Part shown: piece by piece, positions 1-8,260 of the stretch
Layout: each line of letters starts with the position of its first letter
Numbering within the stretch: the first letter of the stretch is position 1
From: Dehalococcoidia bacterium
Lineage (GTDB): Bacteria; Chloroflexota; Dehalococcoidia; Dehalococcoidales; W498
Assembly: GCA_011191875.1 (NCBI GenBank)
Contig: DUFC01000003.1
Location: 1-54,253 of the forward strand
Direction of reading: 5' to 3'
DNA: 54,253 nt
The notes under the pieces: model-generated
Seen by the model: only the letters and a program-made list of their open reading frames with translations
The model's database searches: none
Told to the model about the DNA's origin: nothing
Position numbers and translations under genes: made by a program

Positions 1-374
1 AGGTGAATTCCGGGGCGGTTAGAGACATAAACATTTTTTATAGCCAGAGTATCAAAGATTTCAGTAGTGGTAGCCCTGCCTATAGCATTAGGCAGGTCGT
101 GGTTACCGATAAGGAGGAAGATAGGGACACCACTGGTGGATAGACGGTTAATGCGTCTGGCAAATTCCCTCTGCTGAGTTTGACTGGGCTCACGACTCTT
201 ATAAGCATCACCGCAAAAGAGGACAAGGTCTACGCTATTTTCCAGGGCATAGTCTACAACCTGGTCAAGGGCAGATAAAAAATCAAGAAGCCGTGAGGAT
301 ATACCGGTGACGGGGTCAATGCGACCGTAGCTTTCAACACCGAGGTGCAAATCGGCGAAATGGAGGATTTTCAT
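1..374 (-). CDS. SbcD/Mre11-family metallophosphoesterase (DNA repair exonuclease), partial
   Basis: The reverse strand from the ATG at 374 encodes an N-terminus MKILHFADLHLG, followed by LFCGDAYKS and LIGNHD. These are the first metal-binding motifs (DxH, GDxx, GNHD) of the calcineurin-like phosphoesterase fold in SbcD/Mre11 nucleases. About 124 residues are visible; the rest, including the remaining histidine motifs and the capping domain, lies beyond the window's left edge. Proteins of this type process DNA ends, usually with an SbcC/Rad50 ATPase partner, which is not visible here. It is 212 bases downstream of glyS on the same strand, separated by hairpin repeats, so it probably has its own transcript. 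Confidence 0.85.
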   Translation of the reverse strand, partial: MKILHFADLHLGVESYGRIDPVTGISSRLLDFLSALDQVVDYALENSVDLVLFCGDAYKSREPSQTQQREFARRINRLSTSGVPIFLLIGNHDLPNAIGRATTTEIFDTLAIKNVYVSNRPGIH

Positions 375-586
375 TAGGTAACCCTATTCCCCTTTACCCC
401 GTTAGGAAATTTAAAGGGGTTTCCCCCCTTCCCCTTATCCAGGGGAAGGGGGAATGATATTTAAAAGAGGGGGCTTCGTCCTCTCTTTTACTCTCTTTTA
501 GGACATGCTAGTTTGAAGGAGACGGGGAGGATTATTTATAAGAAGGGGCTTCATCCTCTCTTAAACTCACTGTATTCGCTGAAGAG
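375..586. repeat. Hairpin-rich intergenic repeat cluster
   Basis: Four inverted repeats are packed between glyS and the SbcD-like gene. CCCCTTTA (389-396) pairs with TAAAGGGG (412-419). CCCCCTTCCCCT (424-435) pairs perfectly with AGGGGAAGGGGG (441-452). TAAAAGAG (462-469) pairs with CTCTTTTA (483-490), with further inner pairing around a TTC loop. A degenerate copy of that last unit lies at 540-562. The 462-490 unit, with core GGGGCTTCGTCC, resembles the reverse complement of a hairpin at 33932-33963, so this is a dispersed family. On the minus strand some of these could also end the glyS transcript. Confidence 0.75.
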
Positions 587-1963
587 CTACCTTTCCTCTC
601 TTTCAACTTTCCATATACTACCGCCAGGCGGTAAAATGAACAGCGATTCACCCTCTAGCTTTGCTTGTAGCGTTGTCTTCAGGTCAACAATGGGGACTCG
701 TATCTGGTTCATAGTATCACGCTCTCGGATGGTGGCTTGCTCATCTTCAAGCGATTGAAAGTCAACAGTAACACAAAAGGGAGTGCCAATCTCATCCTGG
801 CGCCGATAGCGACGACCGATTGATTGGGCATCGTCATAGCTTACCATCCATTGCTGACGCAGGTCAGTATATATCTGTTTAGCTACCGTCACCGGTTTCT
901 CCTGTCGGCTTAGAGGCAATACGGCTACCTTAATCGGAGCCAGAGTGGGGTGGAAGTGAAGTAGCACCCTTGTTTCTCCATCCTCCAATTCTTCGTCGTA
1001 GGCATCGCACAGGAAAGCCAATGTTGAGCGGTCTACCCCTGCCGATGGCTCAATGATATATGGAAGAAAATGTTCTTTGGATTCCTCATCAAAATAATCC
1101 AGACTCTTACCGCTAACACTAGCATGCTGAACCAGGTCAAAGTCACCACGATTAGCAATTCCTTCAAGTTCAGACCACCCCATCGGGAACAGGTAGTCAA
1201 TGTCATAGCACTCACGGGCGTAGTGAGCCAGTTCCTCTTTAGTATGCTGGCGTAGCCGAAGGTTTTCTCTTTTAATACCTAATTTTACATACCAATTAAG
1301 GCGCTCCTCAAGCCAGTAGTTAAACCATTCCTTATCGGTTACCGGTTTAATAAAGAACTCGATTTCCATTTGCTCAAATTCCCGACTGCGGAAGATAAAG
1401 TTACCAGTGGTAATCTCGTTTCGGAAGGCCTTACCGATTTGAGCGATGCCGAAGGGAAGTCTCTTTCTGGTGGTGTTAACCACATTTTGGAAGTTAACGA
1501 ATATACCCTGTGCTGTCTCCGGGCGCAGATAAACGACACTGGCTTCATCCTCAACAGGACCTATAAAGGTCTTGAACATCAGGTTGAACAGGCGGGACTC
1601 AGTTAGTTCACCCCCGCAAGAGGGACAATTACTGTTCTCTAACTCATCACTGCGCCACCTCAGGTGACAACTCTTACATTCTACCAATGGGTCAGCAAAC
1701 CCCTTAAGGTGTCCACTTGCTTCCCATATCTGGGGGTGCATCAGGATGCTGGCATCCAGACCGACCATGTCATCGCGCTCCTGAACCACAGTTCGCCACC
1801 AGGCTTCCTTTATATTGCGCTTCAGCTCTACTCCCAGAGGTCCATAATCCCAGCAACTGGACAGTCCACCATAGATTTCACTACTAGGAAAAATGAAACC
1901 ACGCCGTCGGCAAAGGGAAACAATCTTTTCCATATCAACCTTTATTGGTGCTTGCTCAGTCAC
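587..1963 (-). CDS. glyS: Glycyl-tRNA synthetase, homodimeric class II
   Basis: Charges tRNA-Gly with glycine in the cytoplasm. The protein (458 aa from the GTG at 1963) has the GlyRS N-terminus with SSEIYGG, two Cys pairs CKSC and CPSC (about residues 96-116), class II motif 2 FRNEITTG near residue 181, and motif 3 EPSAGVDRS, followed by the anticodon-binding domain. Length fits the single-chain alpha2 type, not the GlyQ/GlyS heterotetramer. An upstream ATG at 2011 exists, but the GTG at 1963 has a well-placed GAGGAGG and the upstream start would run deep into the preceding gene. The chosen start overlaps the DUF1648 gene by 8 bases, so the two are probably translationally coupled. Confidence 0.95.
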   Translation of the reverse strand: MTEQAPIKVDMEKIVSLCRRRGFIFPSSEIYGGLSSCWDYGPLGVELKRNIKEAWWRTVVQERDDMVGLDASILMHPQIWEASGHLKGFADPLVECKSCHLRWRSDELENSNCPSCGGELTESRLFNLMFKTFIGPVEDEASVVYLRPETAQGIFVNFQNVVNTTRKRLPFGIAQIGKAFRNEITTGNFIFRSREFEQMEIEFFIKPVTDKEWFNYWLEERLNWYVKLGIKRENLRLRQHTKEELAHYARECYDIDYLFPMGWSELEGIANRGDFDLVQHASVSGKSLDYFDEESKEHFLPYIIEPSAGVDRSTLAFLCDAYDEELEDGETRVLLHFHPTLAPIKVAVLPLSRQEKPVTVAKQIYTDLRQQWMVSYDDAQSIGRRYRRQDEIGTPFCVTVDFQSLEDEQATIRERDTMNQIRVPIVDLKTTLQAKLEGESLFILPPGGSIWKVEREER

Positions 1964-2591
1964 TACTAGTCCTCCTCGGATGCTGCATTTTTCTGGAAAC
2001 AATAAAGGCAAGGAACACTACTAAAGCAATGGTGGCTAGCCCCAGAACAATTAGTAGAAATATCCACATAGGCATAAGGTGTATTTGATATGAATTGTAG
2101 CTGAAAATATCGAGCATTGCAAAAAAGACTATAAGCTGCGGCAGAGCAAGAAGGTTGCCCATAAATGATATAACCTTCTCCAGTTTTATCCAAGTGGTTT
2201 CTATTTGCCCGAAGAACTTACCCAGTTTTGTTATCCCCCATATGAGGGCTCCTGCCATTATAGTAAAGAGTAGGTGTGGTATTAATACCCAGACAATAAT
2301 CATTTCACGGCTAAGCCACTTATCAGGCGTACCGTCAAGCTTGAAATGATAGGCAACCTCGGTAGGAAGTAGATGGTAGAAGTAGGCTGATAGAATTATA
2401 GATAAGAAGAGAAAAACCAGTGGCAGGATAATATAGTACCAGCGGAAAGGCAGAGTATGTACTCTACTGGTTTCTATAGCTGGCTTTTTACTTATAGCTT
2501 CACGCCTTCGCCTGAAAATAAGCCAAATGATTACTCCGCAAATTAAACCAACTAAGAAAATTGCACTTATTATCAGGATAGCTATAACCAT
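1956..2591 (-). CDS. DUF1648 (SdpI-like) membrane protein
   Basis: A 211-residue polytopic membrane protein. Hydrophobic segments lie near residues 3-25, 53-73, 100-120, 145-165 and 172-195. Between the second and third is LPTEVAYHFKLDGTPDKW, the P-x-H-x-x-x-x-G-x-x-D signature of the DUF1648 domain found in SdpI-type immunity and related membrane proteins. The function in this family is mostly unknown, and nothing nearby suggests a bacteriocin. It follows hppA by 21 bases and overlaps the glyS start by 8, so it sits in the middle of the minus-strand operon. No strong ribosome site precedes the ATG. Confidence 0.75.
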   Translation of the reverse strand: MVIAILIISAIFLVGLICGVIIWLIFRRRREAISKKPAIETSRVHTLPFRWYYIILPLVFLFLSIILSAYFYHLLPTEVAYHFKLDGTPDKWLSREMIIVWVLIPHLLFTIMAGALIWGITKLGKFFGQIETTWIKLEKVISFMGNLLALPQLIVFFAMLDIFSYNSYQIHLMPMWIFLLIVLGLATIALVVFLAFIVSRKMQHPRRTSSD

Positions 2592-2612
2592 CTATTTACT
2601 CGCTTAAAACTT

Positions 2613-4655
2613 CTAGATAAGTCCAGTGAACCCAGCTAAGACTGGTGCTAGAACCAGGGCAATTATTGACATTAGTTTAATCATAATATTTAGAGATGGA
2701 CCCGAGGTATCCTTCATCGGGTCACCAACGGTATCACCGACCACACCGGCTTTATGGGCATCCGAGCCCTTGCCACCAAAATTCCCCTTCTCTATCCACT
2801 TTTTAGCGTTATCCCAGGAGCCACCAGCATTGGCGAAGGTTACGGCTAGTATGAAGCCACTAGCAATAGCTCCCAGCAAGAAACCACCAAGAGCAAGCGG
2901 TCCCAGTATAAAGCCTATGATAATAGGCGCAGCTACCGTTATTAAGCCAGGGGCAAGCATTTCCTTTAATGCTGCTTTAGTGCAAATATCAACGCATTTA
3001 CCATACTCGGGTCTGGCTTCTCCTTCCATCAGACCTTTTATCTCACGAAATTGCCGACGAACCTCGTTAACTATAGAAAAGCTAGTTTTACCTACAGCAT
3101 TCAAGGTCATGGCACAGAAAATAGCTGGTAGCATAGCTCCAAGGAATAATCCAACAACAACATGGACATCGAGCAGACTGATTTCAGCGAATTTAATGCC
3201 CACTGCCTGGGTATAGGATAACATCAATGCTAGGGCGGTAAGAGCAGCTGAGCCAATAGCAAAGCCCTTGCCGGTAGCGGCTGTGGTATTACCCAAAGAA
3301 TCCAAGGCATCTGTTCGCTCTCTAATCTCAGGTGGCAGTCCTGACATCTCAACAATACCACCGGCATTATCAGCTACTGGTCCATAGGCATCGGTGGCAT
3401 CTTGTATACCCAGGGTGGACAGCATACCAACCCCGGCAATAGCTACACCGTAGATATCAGCGAAGTGATGAGCAACAATAAGAGCGGTTACCACCAGAAT
3501 AATAGGGGGTAAGGTGCTCATTAGACCATTAGCAAATCCTTTGGTTATAATTGTTCCAGCTCCAGTTTGAGATGCTTCTGAGATACGGAGGGTCGGAGAA
3601 TAGGCATAAGAGGTAAAATAATTGGTGCTCTCCCCAATTAAGACACCACCAATTAGACCAGCCAGGATTGCCCAGAATATGCCAATATCAGCTTTAAGTA
3701 AATAGACCGCTACGAAAGCGAAAATAGCGGTAAATATAGATGCTGAGAATGTGCCCCGGCGGAGGGCATTGAGTAGCGCTCCCATCTCAGGTTTTTCACC
3801 AACCCTTACCAGGAATATTCCAATAATGGAAGCTATAATACCCCCAGCAGCTACCATCATAGGCAGAAACCAGGCCGTAGCTTCATTGGGAACCAGAGGC
3901 TTACCCACGGTAGTCGAGAAAACAGCTATCATCCCCAGAGTCATAGTGGCAATAATTGAGTCAACATAGGATTCAAAAAGGTCGGCACCCATACCAGCCA
4001 CATCGCCAACATTGTCACCCACAAAGTCAGCGACAACAGCCGCATTCCTGGGGTCATCCTCGGGGATTCCCTTCTCAACCTTACCTACTATATCAGCCCC
4101 GGTGTCGGCTGCCTTGGTGAATATGCCACCACCAACCCTGGCGAATATAGCTACTAAAGAAGCGCCAAAACCATAACCGGGGATAATGAATAGAAAGTTA
4201 GGATGGTTATGAAAGGCGAAGTAGAGGATGCTTAGACCAAGGATACCAATGCCGACGACACACATTCCCATTACGGCTCCACTACGGAAGGAGACTCTTA
4301 AGCCTTGATTCAGGCTCTTTTGGGCAGCAGCGGCCGTCCTACTGTTAGCTCTAATCGCCATATTCATCCCGATATAGCCGGCTAGTCCAGAGCAGATAGC
4401 ACCAAAAACAAAGGAGAGGGCTACCCACCAACCGAGGTTAGGCACTACACCTAGAATGACGCTAACTGCCACTACGAATATAGCTAATATACGGTACTCC
4501 CTACCCAGGAAAGCTAAAGCACCTTCCTTGATAGCGGCTGATATTTCTCTTATCCTCTCCGAGCCTTGCCGTTGCCTCAACACATAGGATGCCATAAAGC
4601 CAGCAACACCTAGACCTAGGACACTAGATATTACTGCGATTAGTATTGGATCCAT
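2613..4655 (-). CDS. hppA: Membrane-bound ion-translocating pyrophosphatase, K+-dependent type
   Basis: Couples hydrolysis of pyrophosphate to pumping of H+ or Na+ across the cytoplasmic membrane. The 680-residue, roughly 16-helix protein carries the catalytic loop DTGADIVGKVEKG...DDPRN, GDNVGDVAGMGADLFESY, and a C-terminal SDAHKAGVVGDTVGDPMKDTSGPS. The diagnostic stretch GNTTAATGKG (about residue 455) has Ala where K+-independent enzymes have Lys, so it belongs to the K+-requiring group, which includes Na+ pumps. AAGGAG lies 6 bases before the ATG. It is 15 bases downstream of the translin gene in the housekeeping operon. The pump can recover energy from biosynthetic pyrophosphate, including that released by aminoacylation. 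Ion specificity cannot be decided here. Confidence 0.95.
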   Translation of the reverse strand: MDPILIAVISSVLGLGVAGFMASYVLRQRQGSERIREISAAIKEGALAFLGREYRILAIFVVAVSVILGVVPNLGWWVALSFVFGAICSGLAGYIGMNMAIRANSRTAAAAQKSLNQGLRVSFRSGAVMGMCVVGIGILGLSILYFAFHNHPNFLFIIPGYGFGASLVAIFARVGGGIFTKAADTGADIVGKVEKGIPEDDPRNAAVVADFVGDNVGDVAGMGADLFESYVDSIIATMTLGMIAVFSTTVGKPLVPNEATAWFLPMMVAAGGIIASIIGIFLVRVGEKPEMGALLNALRRGTFSASIFTAIFAFVAVYLLKADIGIFWAILAGLIGGVLIGESTNYFTSYAYSPTLRISEASQTGAGTIITKGFANGLMSTLPPIILVVTALIVAHHFADIYGVAIAGVGMLSTLGIQDATDAYGPVADNAGGIVEMSGLPPEIRERTDALDSLGNTTAATGKGFAIGSAALTALALMLSYTQAVGIKFAEISLLDVHVVVGLFLGAMLPAIFCAMTLNAVGKTSFSIVNEVRRQFREIKGLMEGEARPEYGKCVDICTKAALKEMLAPGLITVAAPIIIGFILGPLALGGFLLGAIASGFILAVTFANAGGSWDNAKKWIEKGNFGGKGSDAHKAGVVGDTVGDPMKDTSGPSLNIMIKLMSIIALVLAPVLAGFTGLI

Positions 4656-4670
4656 TATTCAGTCTCCTTT

Positions 4671-5309
4671 CTATCTATCACTCTCAAATTTCCCCAACCT
4701 ATCCTCCAAATCTTTTTGGCTTATAACTAATGTCAGGTCACTACGTGTCTTTTCCAGTACGCCACGAACCATATCGGTAGTGCGGCGTAGTCCGCCAGTA
4801 ATAGCGTCAGGGAAGTCCATGGTAACTAAAATGCTGTAGATATCGTCCATAGCTTCCAGTAATTCTTCGCCTCTCGATAGGTCACCCCGTCTCATACTAT
4901 CCAGGAGGTAACGCCTTAGCTCGCCTACAGCTTCACCTAATCCGTTCAGGTAAGCTGCAGAGTCAATGTTTAATTCATCAGGGTCGGGAAATCTGCTCCC
5001 GGTAACCAGGGCGAGAGTGAAACTGCCTTCGGCAAACTCCTTCTGAGCATCTCTGATAAAGCCGGTATTACTGAGCTCGTTGTAAGCAGCTACAGCTTGA
5101 TTAGCCTCGTCAAGTAGGTTACGGGCTTGTCGGAGTAACCCCTCAGCCCGGTCGAACTCCTGGCGGTGAATAGCACGAATAGCATTGCTACAGTGGCGAA
5201 TTGTTTCACGACATAGAGGCAGTGCCTTTTCTCTAGCCGCATCTTTGGCTGAGAAGCTTAGCCGAATACGGTCAGTAATTGAATCTAAATTATCGGTTAA
5301 TCTATTCAC
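4671..5309 (-). CDS. Translin-family protein
   Basis: A 212-residue all-helical protein. The N-terminal half contains AREKALPLCRETIRHCSNAIRAIHR and EFDRAEGLLRQAR, and the C-terminal half FPDAITGGLRRTTDMVRGVLEKTRSDLT, both characteristic of the translin/TRAX fold of archaea and some bacteria. Eukaryotic translin binds RNA and single-stranded DNA and, with TRAX, acts as a ribonuclease. The bacterial role is not settled. The acidic catalytic residues of TRAX cannot be checked reliably by eye. The start is GTG, 2 bases after the thiE stop, so the genes are probably coupled. Confidence 0.8.
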   Translation of the reverse strand: MNRLTDNLDSITDRIRLSFSAKDAAREKALPLCRETIRHCSNAIRAIHRQEFDRAEGLLRQARNLLDEANQAVAAYNELSNTGFIRDAQKEFAEGSFTLALVTGSRFPDPDELNIDSAAYLNGLGEAVGELRRYLLDSMRRGDLSRGEELLEAMDDIYSILVTMDFPDAITGGLRRTTDMVRGVLEKTRSDLTLVISQKDLEDRLGKFESDR

Positions 5310-5311
5310 TT

Positions 5312-6373
5312 CTACGCTTCAAGTGTCTCTGCTATTTCCCGGGTTGCTTCTTCTATATCCTCAGCCTGGACTACAGCACTAATCACAGCTACAGAGTCAG
5401 CTCCGACAGCCATAACCTCAGCTGCATTGTCCTTAGTAATGCCACCAATAGCAATCAGGGGTAAGGTTACTGCCTGTCTGATTTGACGCAGCCCGTCTAA
5501 GCCGACTACCTCCGCCATTTCTTTAGATGCAGTTGGATATATTGAGCCGACAGCAATATAATCAGCCCCCTCAGATTCAGCAGTAATTGCTTGGTTTACA
5601 GTAGTTGTTGAGCAGCCCAGGATTTTATTTATTGGCATCAGCTTACGAGCTACTCCTACAGGCAGGTCATTCTGTCCTAAGTGCAGTCCATCAGCATCAG
5701 TGGCTAGAGCTAAGTCAAGGTAGTCATTTACTATAAAAAGTACACCGTGCTCAGCACATAGATTTCTTAGCTGTTGAGCTATAGGCAGCAGCTCCTTTTT
5801 GCTTCGGAGTTTATCACGCAACTGAATTGTTCTAGCTCCTCCCCGAATTACCTGACTGGCTACATCAATGTGGCTACGCCCCTTTACTAGAGCTTGGGTG
5901 TCTATAATGATATAAAGTCCAGGTAAGCACTTTATCTTGTCCTGACGCAATAATTTGGAAAGTAGGGCTTGCTCTATTGTGTAGATATTAAACCTGGCTT
6001 GCTTGAACTTCTCTGAGTCTAATTTAACCTCTGGAATTTTAGCCATCTCCTCCAAGACTCTCAGCGATTCCTGAACCCTTCTGGAATTAGCCATCACCAT
6101 TATAGGTAGCTCCCTCTGCTTCTCCTCACCAGGTGCTTCAATACTGATACCAACATCACCTCCTGCGTTTCGGGCATTTAAAAGTTGCTGCTGGAATGAC
6201 GGGTCAACTTTCAGCATCTCATGTCGCATAATTCTAAATTGCTGAGTTAGAGTAGCATCGTTAAGCAGTAAGCGGGCTAGGTCTTCAAGAAAACGAAGCC
6301 CCTCACCGAAACGATTCAAATTGGCATCAATAATGCGTAGTGCTTCTCTTGGTATTGATTCTGGTGAAGACAT
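5312..6373 (-). CDS. thiE: Thiamine phosphate synthase with N-terminal extension domain
   Basis: Joins HMP pyrophosphate and thiazole phosphate to give thiamine phosphate. Residues about 145-353 are the ThiE TIM barrel, with QLRDK, FIVNDYLDLALATDADGLHLGQ (metal and substrate binding) and GCSTTTVNQA. Residues 1-140 are a helical domain beginning RIIDANLNRFGEGLRFLEDLAR, the extension known from cyanobacterial and some other ThiE proteins, whose role is not established. The protein is 353 aa against about 210 for a stand-alone ThiE. It is 1 base from the upstream small membrane gene and 2 from translin. Its partner genes thiC and thi4 lie 41 kb away under a TPP riboswitch; no riboswitch is evident here. 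Confidence 0.92.
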   Translation of the reverse strand: MSSPESIPREALRIIDANLNRFGEGLRFLEDLARLLLNDATLTQQFRIMRHEMLKVDPSFQQQLLNARNAGGDVGISIEAPGEEKQRELPIMVMANSRRVQESLRVLEEMAKIPEVKLDSEKFKQARFNIYTIEQALLSKLLRQDKIKCLPGLYIIIDTQALVKGRSHIDVASQVIRGGARTIQLRDKLRSKKELLPIAQQLRNLCAEHGVLFIVNDYLDLALATDADGLHLGQNDLPVGVARKLMPINKILGCSTTTVNQAITAESEGADYIAVGSIYPTASKEMAEVVGLDGLRQIRQAVTLPLIAIGGITKDNAAEVMAVGADSVAVISAVVQAEDIEEATREIAETLEA

Positions 6374-6374
6374 A

Positions 6375-6575
6375 TTAAAGACGATTCCCCTTTATCACTA
6401 AAGGGATGATAAATATTACACAGCCAATGAGGAAGATGACACTACCGACAAGGCTCAGCATGCTACCTTTCTCGACGCTCGAGGCTATGAAAAAAACAGC
6501 ACAAACCAGAAAAAGAATCCAACCCCAAAGGGAAAACTTCCTTTCCCGGTTACTTTCATCAGGCATAACAATCAC
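6375..6575 (-). CDS. Small two-helix membrane protein, unknown function
   Basis: A 66-residue protein with a charged N-terminus (MPDESNRERK), then two hydrophobic helices near residues 16-33 and 38-60 separated by a short loop with EKGS, ending KGNRL. No recognisable family. The start is either GTG at 6575 or ATG at 6566; GGAAAG lies just upstream and fits the ATG slightly better. It is 61 bases after yraN and its stop is 1 base from the thiE start, so it is cotranscribed. Evidence is its position in the operon and membrane-like composition. Confidence 0.6.
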   Translation of the reverse strand: MIVMPDESNRERKFSLWGWILFLVCAVFFIASSVEKGSMLSLVGSVIFLIGCVIFIIPLVIKGNRL

Positions 6576-6636
6576 TTTCCAACCTTAGTGGTTAATTCTA
6601 GCACAGCCAGATTGGCGGGTAAAGCCGAATAATTCA

Positions 6637-7002
6637 CTATGCACCGCTTACTGCATTTTCAATAAGTTTGATTCGTGATAGCTTCCCCTCTTGGTTCAGC
6701 TCTACGGCTACTACATCAATGCGCCACAGTGGTGGTAAATTATCGTGCGTCTGCCGGTAGCGAGAGGCGACAGTCACTAATTTTCCCATTTTAGATGGTG
6801 TGATTGATTCTTCAGGGCTACCGAACTCCAGGCTCTTTTTAGTTCTTACCTCAATAAAGACTAGGAAATCTTTATCCTTAGCTACAATATCAATCTCGCC
6901 CTCAGGGCAGCGGTAATTAGTTTCCCAAATGTGGTAGCCCCGCTTCTTAAGAAAGTTCTTAGCTAACTTTTCACCCAGGATACCAGTATCCCTGCGATTC
7001 AT
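6637..7002 (-). CDS. YraN/UPF0102 family putative endonuclease
   Basis: A 121-residue protein with the UPF0102 pattern: N-terminal [21 protein letters not shown], then [12 protein letters not shown] and FIEVRTK. The D of EIDIVA and E-x-R of FIEVRTK match the D...ExK-like core of restriction-endonuclease-fold nucleases. The family is widespread beside rnhB; its cellular role is not established. The ATG overlaps the rnhB stop by 4 bases (ATGA), as expected for coupled translation. Confidence 0.88.
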   Translation of the reverse strand: MNRRDTGILGEKLAKNFLKKRGYHIWETNYRCPEGEIDIVAKDKDFLVFIEVRTKKSLEFGSPEESITPSKMGKLVTVASRYRQTHDNLPPLWRIDVVAVELNQEGKLSRIKLIENAVSGA

Positions 7003-7640
7003 TTCTCTATTATATCCTTAACTGGTTTAAATGACTGGCGGTGTATAGGGGATGGTCCCAGTTGATATAGGCAGGTGAAATGCTTCTTTGTGCCGTAGCC
7101 TTTGTGTTGGGCTAATCCATAGCCAGGATAAATTCTATCAAGCTCTATCATTAGCTGGTCACGAGACACTTTAGCCATGATAGAGGCACAGGCAATTGAG
7201 AAGCACAAGCTATCCCCGTTAGTTATCCCTTTCTGAGGTAGTGGCACGTCAGGAAGCAGCATGTAGTCTATGAGAAGGGATTGAGGTGGTGGCGAAAGCT
7301 GGTCTACAGCTAGTTTCATCGCCAGTCGTGTTGCTTCAACTATACCCTGACTATCTATTACTTCATTGGTAGCCATACCGATACCTACTGATACGGCTAT
7401 TTCGTGGATGTTATGAAACAAATGTTCTCTGACGACTGGGCTCAACTGTTTGCTATCTTTCACCTGGATGAGCCAGGGGGCATCTATACGGCAGGGTAGA
7501 ATGACAGCAGCGGCTACCACTGGACCAGCTAAGGCACCACGTCCAGCCTCATCAATGCCAGCGATATGCTGGTATCCTTGTGCCTCAAGTATTTTTTCTT
7601 CAGCAAAGGAGGGTGTCTGTAGATTGTTAATTAACCTCAC
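6999..7640 (-). CDS. rnhB: Ribonuclease HII
   Basis: Removes RNA from RNA-DNA hybrids and excises single ribonucleotides from DNA. The 213-residue sequence has [20 protein letters not shown] (the DEG metal site, about residues 29-31), KDSKQLS, and [14 protein letters not shown], with further conserved [15 protein letters not shown]. It is the first gene of the minus-strand operon running to glyS, with a promoter-like sequence about 115 bases upstream. The pairing rnhB-yraN is common in bacteria. Confidence 0.95.
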   Translation of the reverse strand: MRLINNLQTPSFAEEKILEAQGYQHIAGIDEAGRGALAGPVVAAAVILPCRIDAPWLIQVKDSKQLSPVVREHLFHNIHEIAVSVGIGMATNEVIDSQGIVEATRLAMKLAVDQLSPPPQSLLIDYMLLPDVPLPQKGITNGDSLCFSIACASIMAKVSRDQLMIELDRIYPGYGLAQHKGYGTKKHFTCLYQLGPSPIHRQSFKPVKDIIEK

Positions 7641-8260
7641 CCCCTATATTTGCCCCAAAAATCAAAAATATTTAGATACCTTTATCCCCTCTCTCAACCG
7701 AGGTTTACGAAAGGTAAAATGCCTAATGTTTCCTCAGAGACGCTATACGGAGGATAGACATAGTATAATATACCTTTACTTCCGTGTCATCTACTTCAAT
7801 CCTTTATATAAAGGACTTAAAGAAGCTTTTTACTCGGTTATGAAAGATTTCACCATCAACTTTCTCAGGTCATTAGCCTAGTCCTATACCAATTGAGGAT
7901 TTGCCATGTCCGTACTCTCGTAGTGCAAATTCTCCTCTTCCCTAAAAAGCTAGGTTGAAAGAAATACTTTATATAGAAATATCCCGCTTTACCAGAATAG
8001 ATAACAGTTCTTTACCCTGCCTCATGGTAACCATGAGATGGTCACTGTGGTAAGATAGAGAAGACAGATTGTAGGAATTATTGCCGGGAGCTACCCTTAA
8101 TTCTTTGAAAGGCTACAGTGTTATCGGATTTGGACAACCGGATTAACATGCTAGTTCAATGGATGTTGGAGGTAAAACACTTATGGACTCACCAGGCACG
8201 ATGGCTTCCCCAAAACCCCATTGCAAACGATATAATTAGACAGGCAGATGAGGCGCCTTG
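7641..8260. other. Gene-poor gap between rnhB and the RND exporter
   Basis: About 620 bases between divergent genes. The only element I can support is the minus-strand promoter at 7762-7790. An open frame on the plus strand (7450-7881) is mostly antisense to rnhB and has no ribosome site or protein-like composition. Sequence before the exporter has a TATAAT (8231-8236) but no convincing -35 box. Confidence 0.5.
7762..7790 (-). promoter_or_regulatory. Sigma-70-type promoter for the rnhB operon
   Basis: Read on the minus strand: -35 ATGACA (7790-7785), a 17-base spacer, then -10 TATACT (7767-7762). Both boxes are 5 of 6 to consensus and the spacing is ideal. Transcription would start near 7755 and leave a leader of about 115 bases before rnhB. 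Confidence 0.5.

Noticed and set aside
7450-7881. Plus-strand open frame of 143 codons
   Set aside because: Mostly antisense to rnhB, no ribosome site and no protein-like pattern.
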